A DNA stretch of 64,000 nucleotides from positions 372,001 through 436,000 of the forward strand of contig OZ241915.1 of NCBI GenBank assembly GCA_965203795.1. The letters run 5' to 3'. The translations under genes were made by a program, and so were the position numbers. Below the pieces are notes generated by a model that did no database searches, was not told where the DNA came from, and saw only the letters and a list, made by a program, of their open reading frames with translations. The DNA is from CBDBBY01 sp965203795 (GTDB lineage Bacteria; Pseudomonadota; Alphaproteobacteria; Rhodobacterales; Rhodobacteraceae). This document shows, piece after piece, positions 8,877-17,067 of this stretch; the stretch's first letter is position 1; the number at the start of each line of letters is the position of its first letter.

Positions 8877-10571
8877 GTGGTCGCAACCGCAACCAAGGAG
8901 GAGTTTGAATCGCTCCTCGATCAATTCGTCGGAGCCGACATGCCTACCGAAGGGAGCGTGGTTGTCGGGAAGATCATCGGAATCGAGTCGGGGAACGCGA
9001 TCGTCGACATCGGCCACAAGATGGAGGGCCGTGTCGATCTGAAGGAATTTTCCGGTCCCGGGTCGCCCGCGGACGAGGAGCTGAAGATCGGCGACGAGGT
9101 CGAGGTGTTTTTCGACCGCGTGGAGGACGCGCGCGGCGAAGCCGTGATTTCGCGGGACAAGGCGCGCCGGGAGGCGGCCTGGGACCGTCTGGAGAAGGCT
9201 TACGCGACCGACGCCAAGGTCGAAGGCGCGATCTTCAACAGGGTGAAGGGCGGGTTCACCGTCGATCTCGGCGGCGCGACCGCGTTTCTTCCAGGATCGC
9301 TTGTGGATGTCCGCCCCGTGCGCGACGCCGGGCCGCTTATGGGACTTAACCAGCCGTTCCAGATCATCAAGATGGACAGGCGCCGGAACAACATCGTCGT
9401 TTCCAGGAGGGCCATCCTCGAAGAGAGCCGGGCGGAGCAGCGCGCCGAAGTGATCGGCCGCCTGAAGGAGGGCGACGTCCTGGACGGCGTCGTCAAGAAC
9501 ATCACCGATTACGGCGCGTTCGTCGACCTCGGCGGCGTCGACGGGCTGCTGCACGTGACCGACATGGCATGGCGCCGGGTCAACCATCCGAGCGAAATCC
9601 TGAAGATCAGCGAAACGCTCAAGGTGCAGGTGGTGAAGGTGAACCGGGAGAACCACCGGATCTCGCTCGGCATCAAGCAGCTTCAGGAGGATCCTTGGCT
9701 TTCCGTCGAGTCGAAATTCCCGGTCGGAACGAAGCAGACTGGCACCGTCACGAACATCACCGACTACGGCGCGTTCGTCGAGCTGGAGCCAGGCGTCGAA
9801 GGCCTGGTCCACGTCTCGGAGATGTCCTGGACGAAAAAGAACGTCCATCCCGGCAAAATCGTTTCCACTTCCCAGGAAGTCGAAGTGATGGTGCTGGAGA
9901 TCGATCCGGTGAAGCGGCGGGTCTCGCTCGGGCTGAAGCAGACGGTCCAGAATCCGTGGGAGCAGTTCGCAGAAAAGTACAAGGCCGGCGACCGCTTGAG
10001 CGGCCAGATCAAGAACATTGCGGATTTCGGGCTGTTCGTCGGACTCGATTTCGGCATCGACGGGATGGTCCATCTCTCCGATCTGAGCTGGGAGCGGCCG
10101 GGCGACGAGGCGAAGAGCGAATACAAGAAGGGCGACGTGATCGACGTCGTGATCCAGGAGGTGGACGCGGACAAGGAGCGCGTGTCCCTGTCGGTCAAGG
10201 ATCTGGCCGAGGATCCGTTCGTTTCAGCCACGACCGGGCTCAAGCGCGGCGACACCGTGTCCGTGACGGTGGCTTCGATTGAGGATGGCGGCATCGAAGT
10301 CGCCTACAAGGGCGTAAGGTCCTTCATCCGGCGCTCCGATTTGAGCCGGGAGCGCTCCGAGCAGCGCCCCGAGCGGTTCAGCGCGGGCGACCTTGTGGAC
10401 GTTCGGGTGGTCAGCATCGACAACGCGTCCCGGAAGGTCGGGTTCTCCATCAAGGCCCGGGAAATCACCGAGGCCAAGGAGGCGGTGGAGCAGTACGGGT
10501 CCTCCGATGCGGGCGCGTCCCTCGGCGACATCCTCGGCGCCGCGCTCAAGAGCAAGGACGAGGAGGAGTAG
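8877..10571 (+). CDS. rpsA: 30S ribosomal protein S1
   Basis: S1 (564 residues) brings mRNA to the 30S subunit and unfolds it for translation. Six S1/OB-fold RNA-binding repeats can be seen, with copies of the NITDYGAFVDLGG...GLLHVTDM type at roughly residues 200-270, 285-360 and 375-445. Two divergent N-terminal repeats contact the ribosome in this family. The GTG start at 8877 has AGGAG upstream. Gene order cmk-rpsA-ihfB is widely conserved in proteobacteria. Confidence 0.97.
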   Translation: MVATATKEEFESLLDQFVGADMPTEGSVVVGKIIGIESGNAIVDIGHKMEGRVDLKEFSGPGSPADEELKIGDEVEVFFDRVEDARGEAVISRDKARREAAWDRLEKAYATDAKVEGAIFNRVKGGFTVDLGGATAFLPGSLVDVRPVRDAGPLMGLNQPFQIIKMDRRRNNIVVSRRAILEESRAEQRAEVIGRLKEGDVLDGVVKNITDYGAFVDLGGVDGLLHVTDMAWRRVNHPSEILKISETLKVQVVKVNRENHRISLGIKQLQEDPWLSVESKFPVGTKQTGTVTNITDYGAFVELEPGVEGLVHVSEMSWTKKNVHPGKIVSTSQEVEVMVLEIDPVKRRVSLGLKQTVQNPWEQFAEKYKAGDRLSGQIKNIADFGLFVGLDFGIDGMVHLSDLSWERPGDEAKSEYKKGDVIDVVIQEVDADKERVSLSVKDLAEDPFVSATTGLKRGDTVSVTVASIEDGGIEVAYKGVRSFIRRSDLSRERSEQRPERFSAGDLVDVRVVSIDNASRKVGFSIKAREITEAKEAVEQYGSSDAGASLGDILGAALKSKDEEE

Positions 10572-10585
10572 GAGGGCCCGCCCTC

Positions 10586-10617
10586 AGGACGCGGACGCGT
10601 CGAGTCCGCGCCGTCCT
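10586..10617 (+). terminator. Hairpin after rpsA (possible terminator)
   Basis: Fifteen bases after the rpsA stop, 10586-10596 can pair with 10604-10617 (AGGAC/GTCCT and GCGGAC/GTCCGC, with a 3-base bulge) around a 7-base loop. There is no clear T-run afterwards, so it may be a weak terminator or an mRNA 3'-end stabiliser. Confidence 0.5.
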
Positions 10618-10802
10618 TCCGGCATCCGCAGCCGCTTTGGGGAATCCATATTGCGCTTGAATGCGGCCCCGCGTTGGCGGTAGTATCGTCTTCGAGCGGA
10701 AGGGATTGAATTCGCGACGCAATTCCGGTCGCCGGAGCGCGCCGAGGCCGCATGCGGCGCCGACGGGCGCGCCGGTCGGGAAGCAAGGAACAGGGGGCGA
10801 AA

Positions 10803-11093
10803 ATGGTAAGATCTGAATTGGTTCAGAAGATTCAGGAGGCCAACCCTGACCTTCGGCACAGCGAGGTTCAGAGGATCGTTTCCGCCATTTTCGAAGAGAT
10901 CGCCGATGCCATGGCGGTCGGAGACAGAATCGAAATCCGCGGCTTCGGAGCGTTCTCCGCAAAGCTCCGGCACCCCCGGCGCGCGCGCAATCCCAGAACC
11001 GGCGACGCTGTCGATGTCCCTGCCAAATACGTTCCGTTCTTCAAGACAGGAAAGCTTCTCCGGGAACGGCTCAACGGCCGCGCCGACGGCTGA
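10803..11093 (+). CDS. ihfB: Integration host factor beta subunit
   Basis: A 96-residue HU/IHF-family DNA-bending protein. It has RSELVQKIQEANPDL at the N-terminus, the GDRIEIRGFGAFS strand, and the DNA-intercalating arm with RNPRTG followed by VDVPAKYVPFFKTGKLLRERLN. IHF-beta is favoured over HU by the arm and by position behind rpsA. The ATG at 10803 has GGGGG close upstream; the open frame extends 17 codons further without family similarity. Confidence 0.93.
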   Translation: MVRSELVQKIQEANPDLRHSEVQRIVSAIFEEIADAMAVGDRIEIRGFGAFSAKLRHPRRARNPRTGDAVDVPAKYVPFFKTGKLLRERLNGRADG

Positions 11094-11113
11094 TCTCTCG
11101 GCTTGGCCTGAAG

Positions 11114-11452
11114 ATGCGTCCGCTGCGCTGGGCGCTGCTGGCGATTGCCGCCTTGGCGCTGGTCGCGTTCGCGGTGGGAAACCGGCAGCCGGTCACCGTG
11201 CGGCTGCTTCCGGAAGGAATGGGCGGCTTCGCCGCCAACCTTCCCGCTGTCACCGTTCCGGCCTTCATGCTGATCTTCGGCGGAATGCTGCTGGGACTGC
11301 TCGTCGGGTTCCTCTGGGAATGGGTGCGGGAGCACCGCCACCGGGCCGAAGCCGCGAGACGGAGGCGCGAAGTGGCAAAGCTTGAATCCGAGAACGACGG
11401 CCTGAAAAGGAAGCAATCCGAGGACGACGAGCTCGCGGCGCTGCTGGAATGA
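11114..11452 (+). CDS. lapA: LapA-family inner-membrane protein (DUF1049)
   Basis: A 112-residue protein with two membrane segments (about residues 5-21 and 49-68), the short loop GNRQPVTVRLLP typical of the lipopolysaccharide assembly protein A domain, and a basic then mixed-charge cytoplasmic helix (EHRHRAEAARRRREVAKLE). In E. coli LapA works with LapB in LPS control; here only the domain supports that role. It lies between ihfB and trpF, a common alphaproteobacterial arrangement, and its stop overlaps the trpF start (ATGA). Confidence 0.85.
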   Translation: MRPLRWALLAIAALALVAFAVGNRQPVTVRLLPEGMGGFAANLPAVTVPAFMLIFGGMLLGLLVGFLWEWVREHRHRAEAARRRREVAKLESENDGLKRKQSEDDELAALLE

Positions 11453-12123
11453 GCGGCGATAAGGCCGCGGCTGAAAGCCGGTCCGGCGTGAAGGTCAAGA
11501 TTTGCGGGCTGTCGCGGGAGGCGGAGGTCGAGGCGGCGGCCGCGGCGGGCGCCTCTTATGTCGGGTTCGTGTTCTTTCCGGGATCTCCGAGGCATGTGGG
11601 CGCCGAGCAGGCGGGCCGGCTTTCCCGCGCCGCGCCGGAAGGCTTGCGGAAGGTCGCTCTGCTGGTCGACCCTTCGGATGGCGAGATCGACAGCATCCTT
11701 TCAGCCGTTCCTATCGACATCCTGCAGCTGCATGGCGCCGAAACGCCGGAAAGGGTGGCGGCGGTTCGCGAACGCTTCGACCTGCCCGTGATGAAGGCGG
11801 TTGGAGTCAGGGAAAGGAAGGACTTGGACCAAGTCGCCAGGCACGCGGGAACGGCGGATCTCCTGCTCGTCGATGCGAAGCCCCCGAAAGGCGCGCCGCG
11901 GCCGGGCGGATTGGGAACGCCTTTCGATTGGACCCTGATCGCAGGGGCGGGCTGGCGGTTCCAGTGGATGCTTGCGGGCGGCCTGGATTCCGGCAATGTT
12001 GCGGAGGCTGTCCGCGTCACCGGCGCGTTGCAGGTGGACGCGTCGACAGGCGTTGAAAGCGCTCCCGGAGTGAAATCGGTGCAAAAGATCAAGCAGTTCG
12101 TGGCCGCGGCGGCGGGTGCGTGA
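11449..12123 (+). CDS. trpF: Phosphoribosylanthranilate isomerase
   Basis: TrpF (224 residues) is a TIM-barrel enzyme of tryptophan synthesis. The first strand VKVKICGLSREAEVEAA carries the catalytic cysteine. YVGFVFFPGSPRHV, LQLHGAETPERV, DLLLVDAKPPKG with the catalytic Asp, and the phosphate-binding MLAGGLDSGNV follow in order. It starts with ATG overlapping the lapA stop and ends inside or directly before trpB, so translation of lapA, trpF and trpB is likely coupled. Confidence 0.95.
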   Translation: MSGDKAAAESRSGVKVKICGLSREAEVEAAAAAGASYVGFVFFPGSPRHVGAEQAGRLSRAAPEGLRKVALLVDPSDGEIDSILSAVPIDILQLHGAETPERVAAVRERFDLPVMKAVGVRERKDLDQVARHAGTADLLLVDAKPPKGAPRPGGLGTPFDWTLIAGAGWRFQWMLAGGLDSGNVAEAVRVTGALQVDASTGVESAPGVKSVQKIKQFVAAAAGA

Positions 12124-13357
12124 AATGCAGCCGGAATTGGCGAATTCCTTCCTGACCGGGCCCGACGAGCAGGGGCGCTTCGGCAAGTTCGGAGGCCGCT
12201 TCGTCTCCGAGACGCTGATGCCGCTGATCCTCAAGCTCGAGGCGGAGTACGGCCGGGCCAAGGACGAGGACGCGTTCTGGGCCGAAATGGACGAGCTCTG
12301 GAAGCACTATGTCGGCAGGCCGTCGCCGCTCTACTTCGCGGGACGCCTGACCGAGCGCCTCGGCGGAGCCAAAATCTACTTCAAGCGGGACGAGCTCAAC
12401 CATACCGGCGCGCACAAGATCAACAACGTGCTCGGCCAGGTTCTGCTTGCCCGGAGAATGGGCAAGACCCGGATCATCGCGGAGACGGGAGCTGGCCAGC
12501 ACGGCGTCGCCACAGCGACGGTCTGCGCCAAGTTCGGCCTGCAATGCGCAGTGTACATGGGCGTTCACGACGTCGAGCGGCAGGCGCCCAACGTGTTCCG
12601 CATGAAGCTGCTGGGAGCGGAGGTCGTTCCGGTCACGTCGGGGCGGGGAACCCTGAAGGACGCGATGAACGACGCGCTCAGGGACTGGGTTACCAATGTC
12701 CGGGACACGTTCTACTGCATCGGCACCGTGGCCGGGCCGCATCCCTATCCGGCGATGGTTCGTGACTTCCAGGCGATCATCGGGAAGGAGGCGAAGCGGC
12801 AGATGCTGGAGCAGGAAGGTCGGCTTCCCGACACGCTGGTGGCCGCGATAGGCGGCGGATCGAACGCCATGGGGCTCTTCCACCCTTTCCTTGACGACCC
12901 GGAGGTCGGCATCATCGGCGTCGAGGCGGGAGGAAAGGGCGTGGACGACCGGATGCAGCATTGCGCATCGCTTACCGGCGGAAGGCCGGGTGTGCTCCAC
13001 GGCAACCGCACATACCTTCTGCAGGACGGCGACGGCCAAATTCTGGAAGGGTTCTCGATTTCCGCAGGCCTCGACTATCCGGGGGTCGGTCCCGAGCACG
13101 CATGGCTCCGGGAGACGGGCCGGGTGCAGTACGTTTCCGTAACGGACGACGAGGCGCTGGAGGCGTTCCGCCTGAGCTGCGAAACCGAAGGGATCATTCC
13201 GGCACTCGAGCCCTGCCATGCGCTCGCGCATGTGGCCAAGATCGCGGGCGGGCTTCCGCAGGACCACCTGATCTGCATGAACATGTGCGGACGCGGCGAC
13301 AAGGACATCTTCACCGTGGCGAAGGCCTTCGGAATCGGGCTGGAAGACGCCGGCTGA
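12116..13357 (+). CDS. trpB: Tryptophan synthase beta subunit
   Basis: TrpB (413 residues from this start) makes L-tryptophan from indole and serine with pyridoxal phosphate. The PLP lysine lies in HTGAHKINN (K101). ETGAGQHGVATATV, YMGVHDVERQAPNVFRMKLLGA and the phosphate-binding AIGGGSNAMGLF are all present. Start is GTG at 12116, overlapping trpF by 8 bases, or ATG at 12125; the sequence does not decide. Its partner trpA is not next to it but ~5 kb away on the other strand (18319-19113). Confidence 0.96.
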   Translation: MREMQPELANSFLTGPDEQGRFGKFGGRFVSETLMPLILKLEAEYGRAKDEDAFWAEMDELWKHYVGRPSPLYFAGRLTERLGGAKIYFKRDELNHTGAHKINNVLGQVLLARRMGKTRIIAETGAGQHGVATATVCAKFGLQCAVYMGVHDVERQAPNVFRMKLLGAEVVPVTSGRGTLKDAMNDALRDWVTNVRDTFYCIGTVAGPHPYPAMVRDFQAIIGKEAKRQMLEQEGRLPDTLVAAIGGGSNAMGLFHPFLDDPEVGIIGVEAGGKGVDDRMQHCASLTGGRPGVLHGNRTYLLQDGDGQILEGFSISAGLDYPGVGPEHAWLRETGRVQYVSVTDDEALEAFRLSCETEGIIPALEPCHALAHVAKIAGGLPQDHLICMNMCGRGDKDIFTVAKAFGIGLEDAG

Positions 13358-13366
13358 ACAGCTGCT

Positions 13367-13380
13367 CCGCCGGAAGGCGG
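13367..13380. terminator. Small hairpin between convergent trpB and ATPase gene
   Basis: CCGCC-GGAA-GGCGG (13367-13380) forms a 5-bp stem with a stable GNRA-type loop in the 74-base gap between two genes that converge. It could serve both strands. No T-run follows on the + strand, so the assignment is tentative. Confidence 0.4.
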
Positions 13381-13431
13381 CTAGGCTTCCGTGCACATCC
13401 GCTTGCCGATAGCGCTGAACGGCGGGGTGAT

Positions 13432-14739
13432 CTATGTCCCAGGCGCGGCAGGCTGGGCCATGCGCTTGATGTAGTCCCTGAGGGGCGGGATCGGGCAAGC
13501 GAGCATCTTTTTCGGGGTGCGCTGAAGCAAGCCGCGCCGGATCATGCGATCAAGGAGCATCGGTTCGTCGTGGTCGCGGGGGAGGTCGCGCGAGCCGCTG
13601 CCGCGCTGAGCCGCCGCGCGGATATGGTCAAGCACCTCGCCGCGGGTGGCTTCCTCGCCGATTCGCCGGAATGTCTCTGCAACGAGTTGCCGCGCATCAG
13701 CGAGAGGCTCGTCGATTCGACGCTCATAATATGCATCGCGCGCCGACGCGGATGCCTGCAGAACCGCAACTCCGAAACCGCTGTCGATCGGTTCGAGTTG
13801 TCCGGGCGCGGAAGCCGCGAGCAATTGGGCAGCGAGAGCCCGCATTGCGACATGGAGGTGCTGCGGCCAGCCGGAGCTTTCGTTCGCGAGGGCATGCGCC
13901 CATTGGCGCTTGGTCTCCTGGTTGCCGCTGACCCTGCAGTCGCCGAACATCGTGTGCACAATTTCGACTGCTTCGCCGAATGAAAGCGCCTCCAGCGTTC
14001 GGTCGTGATCAATGGAAAAGCGGGAAATGCCGCAATTTTGGAGCACGGCGTCAGAGTAGGCAAGACCTGCGAACACCGGCAGAAAAGGTCCGCCATGGCT
14101 TCCAACGTGGAGGCTGGAAATGACCGGGCGTGTCGCGTCCGCATCGAAGCTTTCAAGAACTTGGGCTTCGTCAAGGAAAAGGACGATAGTTTCCCCCGTG
14201 CCGGAGAGCGCTCTCCTTACTGCCGCGAGCGTCGGCGCAGCAGGAACTGTCGCTTCGTGGCGCCCTGATTCAGCTGCCCCGGCGCCGGTTGCGACCCCGG
14301 GCACTCCGCCGCTTAGCGACCTGGTTGTGCTGGAATGAGTCGTCACCGAGCGTCGGAATTGTTCCGACAGTGCCGAGTCGAAGATCTCCTCGGCCAAATG
14401 GAGCGCAAGCGCGCTTTCGTCGACGTAATGGGACGCCTGGGTGTCGACAACCGCTGGCGCACCCGGCCCGGCGGCCCGCCAGCGCCGCACAAGTTGATGC
14501 AGCAACGCGCTTTTTCCGGCGCCCGGCGCGCCTTGGAACAGGATGGTTTCTCCCCCGGAAGGGCGCCAGTGGCCCTCCCGGACCCGCTCGCGAATCCGGC
14601 TCAATGCTCGTTCAACAACGCCTATTTCGTCGGTGCGGCCGCCGAAGTACGGTGTGGCTTCCCGGTCCGGAAGTTCGGAGAATCTCCTGAGCGCATCCAA
14701 GTCGGGCTCGGTCATGGACATCCGGGGAGAACGGGTCAT
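13432..14739 (-). CDS. AAA ATPase, ORC/STAND-like (paralogue 2)
   Basis: A 435-residue ATPase built like the one at 6257-7492. It has a GGRTDE box (34-39), Walker A GAPGAGKS (70-77), Walker B TIVLFLDEAQ, and a C-terminal winged-helix-like part ending PIPPLRDYIKRMAQ, which matches GIPSLMNYVVAMAD of the paralogue. A low-complexity serine/glycine/alanine-rich stretch precedes Walker B. Starts at 14721 or 14715 are also possible. Function unknown. It sits between trpB and the inverted block that carries trpA. Confidence 0.72.
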   Translation of the reverse strand: MTRSPRMSMTEPDLDALRRFSELPDREATPYFGGRTDEIGVVERALSRIRERVREGHWRPSGGETILFQGAPGAGKSALLHQLVRRWRAAGPGAPAVVDTQASHYVDESALALHLAEEIFDSALSEQFRRSVTTHSSTTRSLSGGVPGVATGAGAAESGRHEATVPAAPTLAAVRRALSGTGETIVLFLDEAQVLESFDADATRPVISSLHVGSHGGPFLPVFAGLAYSDAVLQNCGISRFSIDHDRTLEALSFGEAVEIVHTMFGDCRVSGNQETKRQWAHALANESSGWPQHLHVAMRALAAQLLAASAPGQLEPIDSGFGVAVLQASASARDAYYERRIDEPLADARQLVAETFRRIGEEATRGEVLDHIRAAAQRGSGSRDLPRDHDEPMLLDRMIRRGLLQRTPKKMLACPIPPLRDYIKRMAQPAAPGT

Positions 14740-14990
14740 CGCGCTGCAGTCATCACGTCTTCGGAAATGAACGCTACACGGTGAATCCCCGTTCTGCAAA
14801 ACGGCTGCGCGGTTCCGATGCTTCTCTGTCGAAATCGCGATCGCGGGCGGGAATGCGCCCGCTGGCAAGCCAGCCGGATCCTGCGGCGCAACTCCCGCGC
14901 GTCATTTCCTTCGTGACTTTTCCGCCTTCGGCCCGCAACGCGACAGACGCGGATCAGATCAAATGCGACCTGAATCCTGGCGCGAGAGAA

Positions 14991-15377
14991 CTACGATTGC
15001 TGGTCGATGGCGTGCATCTTCAGAATCGAGAGCGGAACGATGTCGAGCGCTTTCGAATGCGTCGCTCCAAGCACCACCTTGGGAGCGATTCCCTCCTCGT
15101 GCGCCTGCAGGAACCGCGCGGCGCACAGGCACCACCGGTCGCCGTCCTTCAATCCGGGAAACCCGAACTCGCTCCGCTTGGTCGTCAGATCGTTGCCGAC
15201 GTATTTCGAATAGGCGAGGAATTCGTCGGTCATGACCGCGCAGACCGTGTGGCTGCCGGCGTCCATCGAGCCCGTGTCGCACGCCCCGTTCCGGTAGAAG
15301 CCGGTTACGGGGTCCGCGGAGCAGGCAAGCAGCTTGCCGCCCAGCACATTGACGGAGGGTTCCACTTCGTCAGCCAT
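14991..15377 (-). CDS. DUF2237 family protein
   Basis: A 128-residue protein clearly of the DUF2237 family: NVLGGKLLACSADPVTGFYR, CDTGSMDAGSHTVCAVMTDEFL, GNDLTT and FGFPGLKDGDRWCLCAARFL are in family order. The family is small, cysteine-rich and of unknown function. The stop is followed by about 250 bases without a gene before the upstream end of the ATPase gene; pth lies 113 bases upstream on the same strand, so it may be the last gene of the rplY-pth transcript. Confidence 0.88.
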   Translation of the reverse strand: MADEVEPSVNVLGGKLLACSADPVTGFYRNGACDTGSMDAGSHTVCAVMTDEFLAYSKYVGNDLTTKRSEFGFPGLKDGDRWCLCAARFLQAHEEGIAPKVVLGATHSKALDIVPLSILKMHAIDQQS

Positions 15378-15490
15378 TCAGGTCCTCCATGCCCGCCGCG
15401 CCGCTCTCCGGCGCTTTCGCCATGCGGATGTATCGGCTGCCGGGGCGAATTTGGCAAACCTCAACCGCGCGGCGCGTCCGCGAACCGCGA

Positions 15491-16183
15491 TCACCTCTTG
15501 AACCACGAAGCAAGCTTGGCGAAGGGTCCGCCGCTGCGCGCCTCTTTGCTCGCGGGCCGCGGCCTTCCGGCGCCGGAACCGTGCTTGCCGCCGGAGGTCC
15601 CGACGGGATCGGGCCGCTCAAAGCGGAACTGCGCAATCCAGTTCTGGAATCCTTGGAGGTCGTCCTCCAGCAGATGCCCGATGCCGTTGCCGACCCGATC
15701 GATTGCGCCCGGCACCCACTCCCGGTCGGCCGTCGAAAAATCCTTCAGGACGTAAGCCATCACCAGGTCCTTGCGCCCCGGATGGCCGACGCCGACCCGC
15801 ACCCGGAAGAATCCGGGACCGATGTGCTGCTCAATGGATTTGATGCCGTTGTGTCCGCCGCTTCCGCCGCCGATTTTCGCTTTCAGGCGGCCGGGGTCCA
15901 GATCGATCTCGTCGTGGATCACGATCACGTCGCCCGGTTCCAGCTTGAAGAACCGGGCGGCTTCGCCGACCGACTGGCCCGAACGGTTCATGAACGTCTC
16001 TGGCTTCAGCAAAGCCGCGCGGCGGTCGCCAATTCTTCCGTCCGAGAACGCGCCTTGGAACTTCGCCCGCCACGGAGCGAACCCGTTGCGGTCGCGGATC
16101 TCGTCGGCAACCTGGAAGCCGACATTGTGGCGGTTGGCGGCGTATTTCGGGCCGGGGTTTCCGAGGCCCACGATAAGCTTCAT
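15491..16183 (-). CDS. pth: Peptidyl-tRNA hydrolase
   Basis: Pth (230 residues) releases tRNA from stalled peptidyl-tRNA. It starts MKLIVGLGNPGPKYAANRHNVGF with catalytic His19, followed by KPETFMNRSGQSV, VIHDEIDLDPG and GGSGGHNGIKSI. The C-terminal ~45 residues after the catalytic domain are a basic, glycine-rich extension. The ATG at 16183 has GGAGG close upstream. It follows rplY on the same strand, the usual alphaproteobacterial pairing. Confidence 0.95.
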   Translation of the reverse strand: MKLIVGLGNPGPKYAANRHNVGFQVADEIRDRNGFAPWRAKFQGAFSDGRIGDRRAALLKPETFMNRSGQSVGEAARFFKLEPGDVIVIHDEIDLDPGRLKAKIGGGSGGHNGIKSIEQHIGPGFFRVRVGVGHPGRKDLVMAYVLKDFSTADREWVPGAIDRVGNGIGHLLEDDLQGFQNWIAQFRFERPDPVGTSGGKHGSGAGRPRPASKEARSGGPFAKLASWFKR

Positions 16184-16226
16184 CCGCCTGCCTCCGCGAA
16201 GCGGGCGCGCCCGGGGAGGCACCGGC

Positions 16227-16242
16227 GCCGCGGGCCCGCGGC
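16227..16242. repeat. GC-only perfect palindrome between rplY and pth
   Basis: GCCGCGGGCCCGCGGC is a perfect 16-bp palindrome, extended on both sides by imperfect CCGG-rich arms, in the 97-base gap between rplY and pth. It could attenuate transcription into pth or stabilise the rplY mRNA. There is no U-tract. Confidence 0.55.
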
Positions 16243-16280
16243 GCGCGCCGGGCCGGCTGCTGTCCGCGGCGGCGCTGGGC

Positions 16281-16928
16281 CTATTCGCCTTCGGCCGCCT
16301 CTTCGGCGGCGGCCGTCTCCTCTTCCTCGGTCGCGTCCTGCTCGGCCGAGCGAAGACCGGACGGAGCGGAAATGTTCGCGATCACGAAATCGCGGTCCGT
16401 GATCCGGGGCCGCACGCCGTCCGGGAGCTTGATGTCCGAAATCGTCAGTATGTCGCCGACCTTCAGGCCGGTCAGATCGCCGACGATCTCGGCCGGAATT
16501 TCCCCGGCGGTGACGATCAGCTCGACTTCGGTGCGCACCGCGGTAAGCACGCCTCCGCGCTTGAGACCCGGGGAAAGCTCCTCGTTGATGAACTTCACCG
16601 GGATGAACAGGTTGATCCTGCTGTTCTGCCGGAGGCGCATGAAGTCGACATGGCTCGGCTCGTCCTTCACCACGTCGCGCTGGACGCCGCGGCATATGAC
16701 GCGGACATCGTCCATTCCTTCGACCTTCAGGTTGAACAGGGTCGACATGAACCGTCCGGCTTGGAGCCGCTTGCGCAGCTCGTTGAATTTCAGATTGAGC
16801 GGAACCGGGTCCGCCCCGCCGCCGTAGACGACGCCGGGAACGTAGCCCATCCGCCTCGCCTGGCGCGCAAAGCCTTTGCCGGTTCCCGTTCGCCGCTCCG
16901 CGGCAAGAACCGGAATCTCACTCGCCAT
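16281..16928 (-). CDS. rplY: 50S ribosomal protein L25 (CTC form)
   Basis: A 215-residue L25/general stress protein CTC that binds 5S rRNA. The L25 N-domain (LAAERRTGTGKGFARQARR, YVPGVVYGGG) is followed by the CTC beta domain (VDFMRLRQNSRINLFIPVKF, ELSPGLKRGGVLTAV, EIVGDLTGLKVGDILTISDIKLP) and a very acidic glutamate/alanine tail. Length suits the long, two-domain form. It is the first gene of the rplY-pth pair. Confidence 0.95.
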   Translation of the reverse strand: MASEIPVLAAERRTGTGKGFARQARRMGYVPGVVYGGGADPVPLNLKFNELRKRLQAGRFMSTLFNLKVEGMDDVRVICRGVQRDVVKDEPSHVDFMRLRQNSRINLFIPVKFINEELSPGLKRGGVLTAVRTEVELIVTAGEIPAEIVGDLTGLKVGDILTISDIKLPDGVRPRITDRDFVIANISAPSGLRSAEQDATEEEETAAAEEAAEGE

Positions 16929-17006
16929 GCCGTTGCTCCTGAATCCTTAGAGCGGGCGTCCTCGCGGGAATCCCGCCTGCAAAGCGCGGGCAATTAAGGG
17001 GTTCGG

Positions 17007-17032
17007 CGGCGGATTGCAAAGGGAATCCGCCG
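17007..17032. repeat. 9-bp inverted repeat between lldD and rplY
   Basis: CGGCGGATT (17007-17015) and AATCCGCCG (17024-17032) pair perfectly around an 8-base loop. It follows the lldD terminator and precedes rplY on the - strand, so it could be a second termination hairpin or part of the rplY leader. Confidence 0.5.
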
Positions 17033-17034
17033 GA

Positions 17035-17059
17035 AACGCAAAATGCGGCCTCCGGCCGC
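17035..17059 (-). terminator. Intrinsic terminator of lldD
   Basis: On the - strand, just after the lldD stop, GCGGCC-GGA-GGCCGC (17045-17059) forms a 6-bp GC stem and is followed by ATTTTGCGTTT, a T-rich tail. This is the clearest intrinsic terminator in the window. Confidence 0.7.
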
Positions 17060-17067
17060 CGGGAGCC

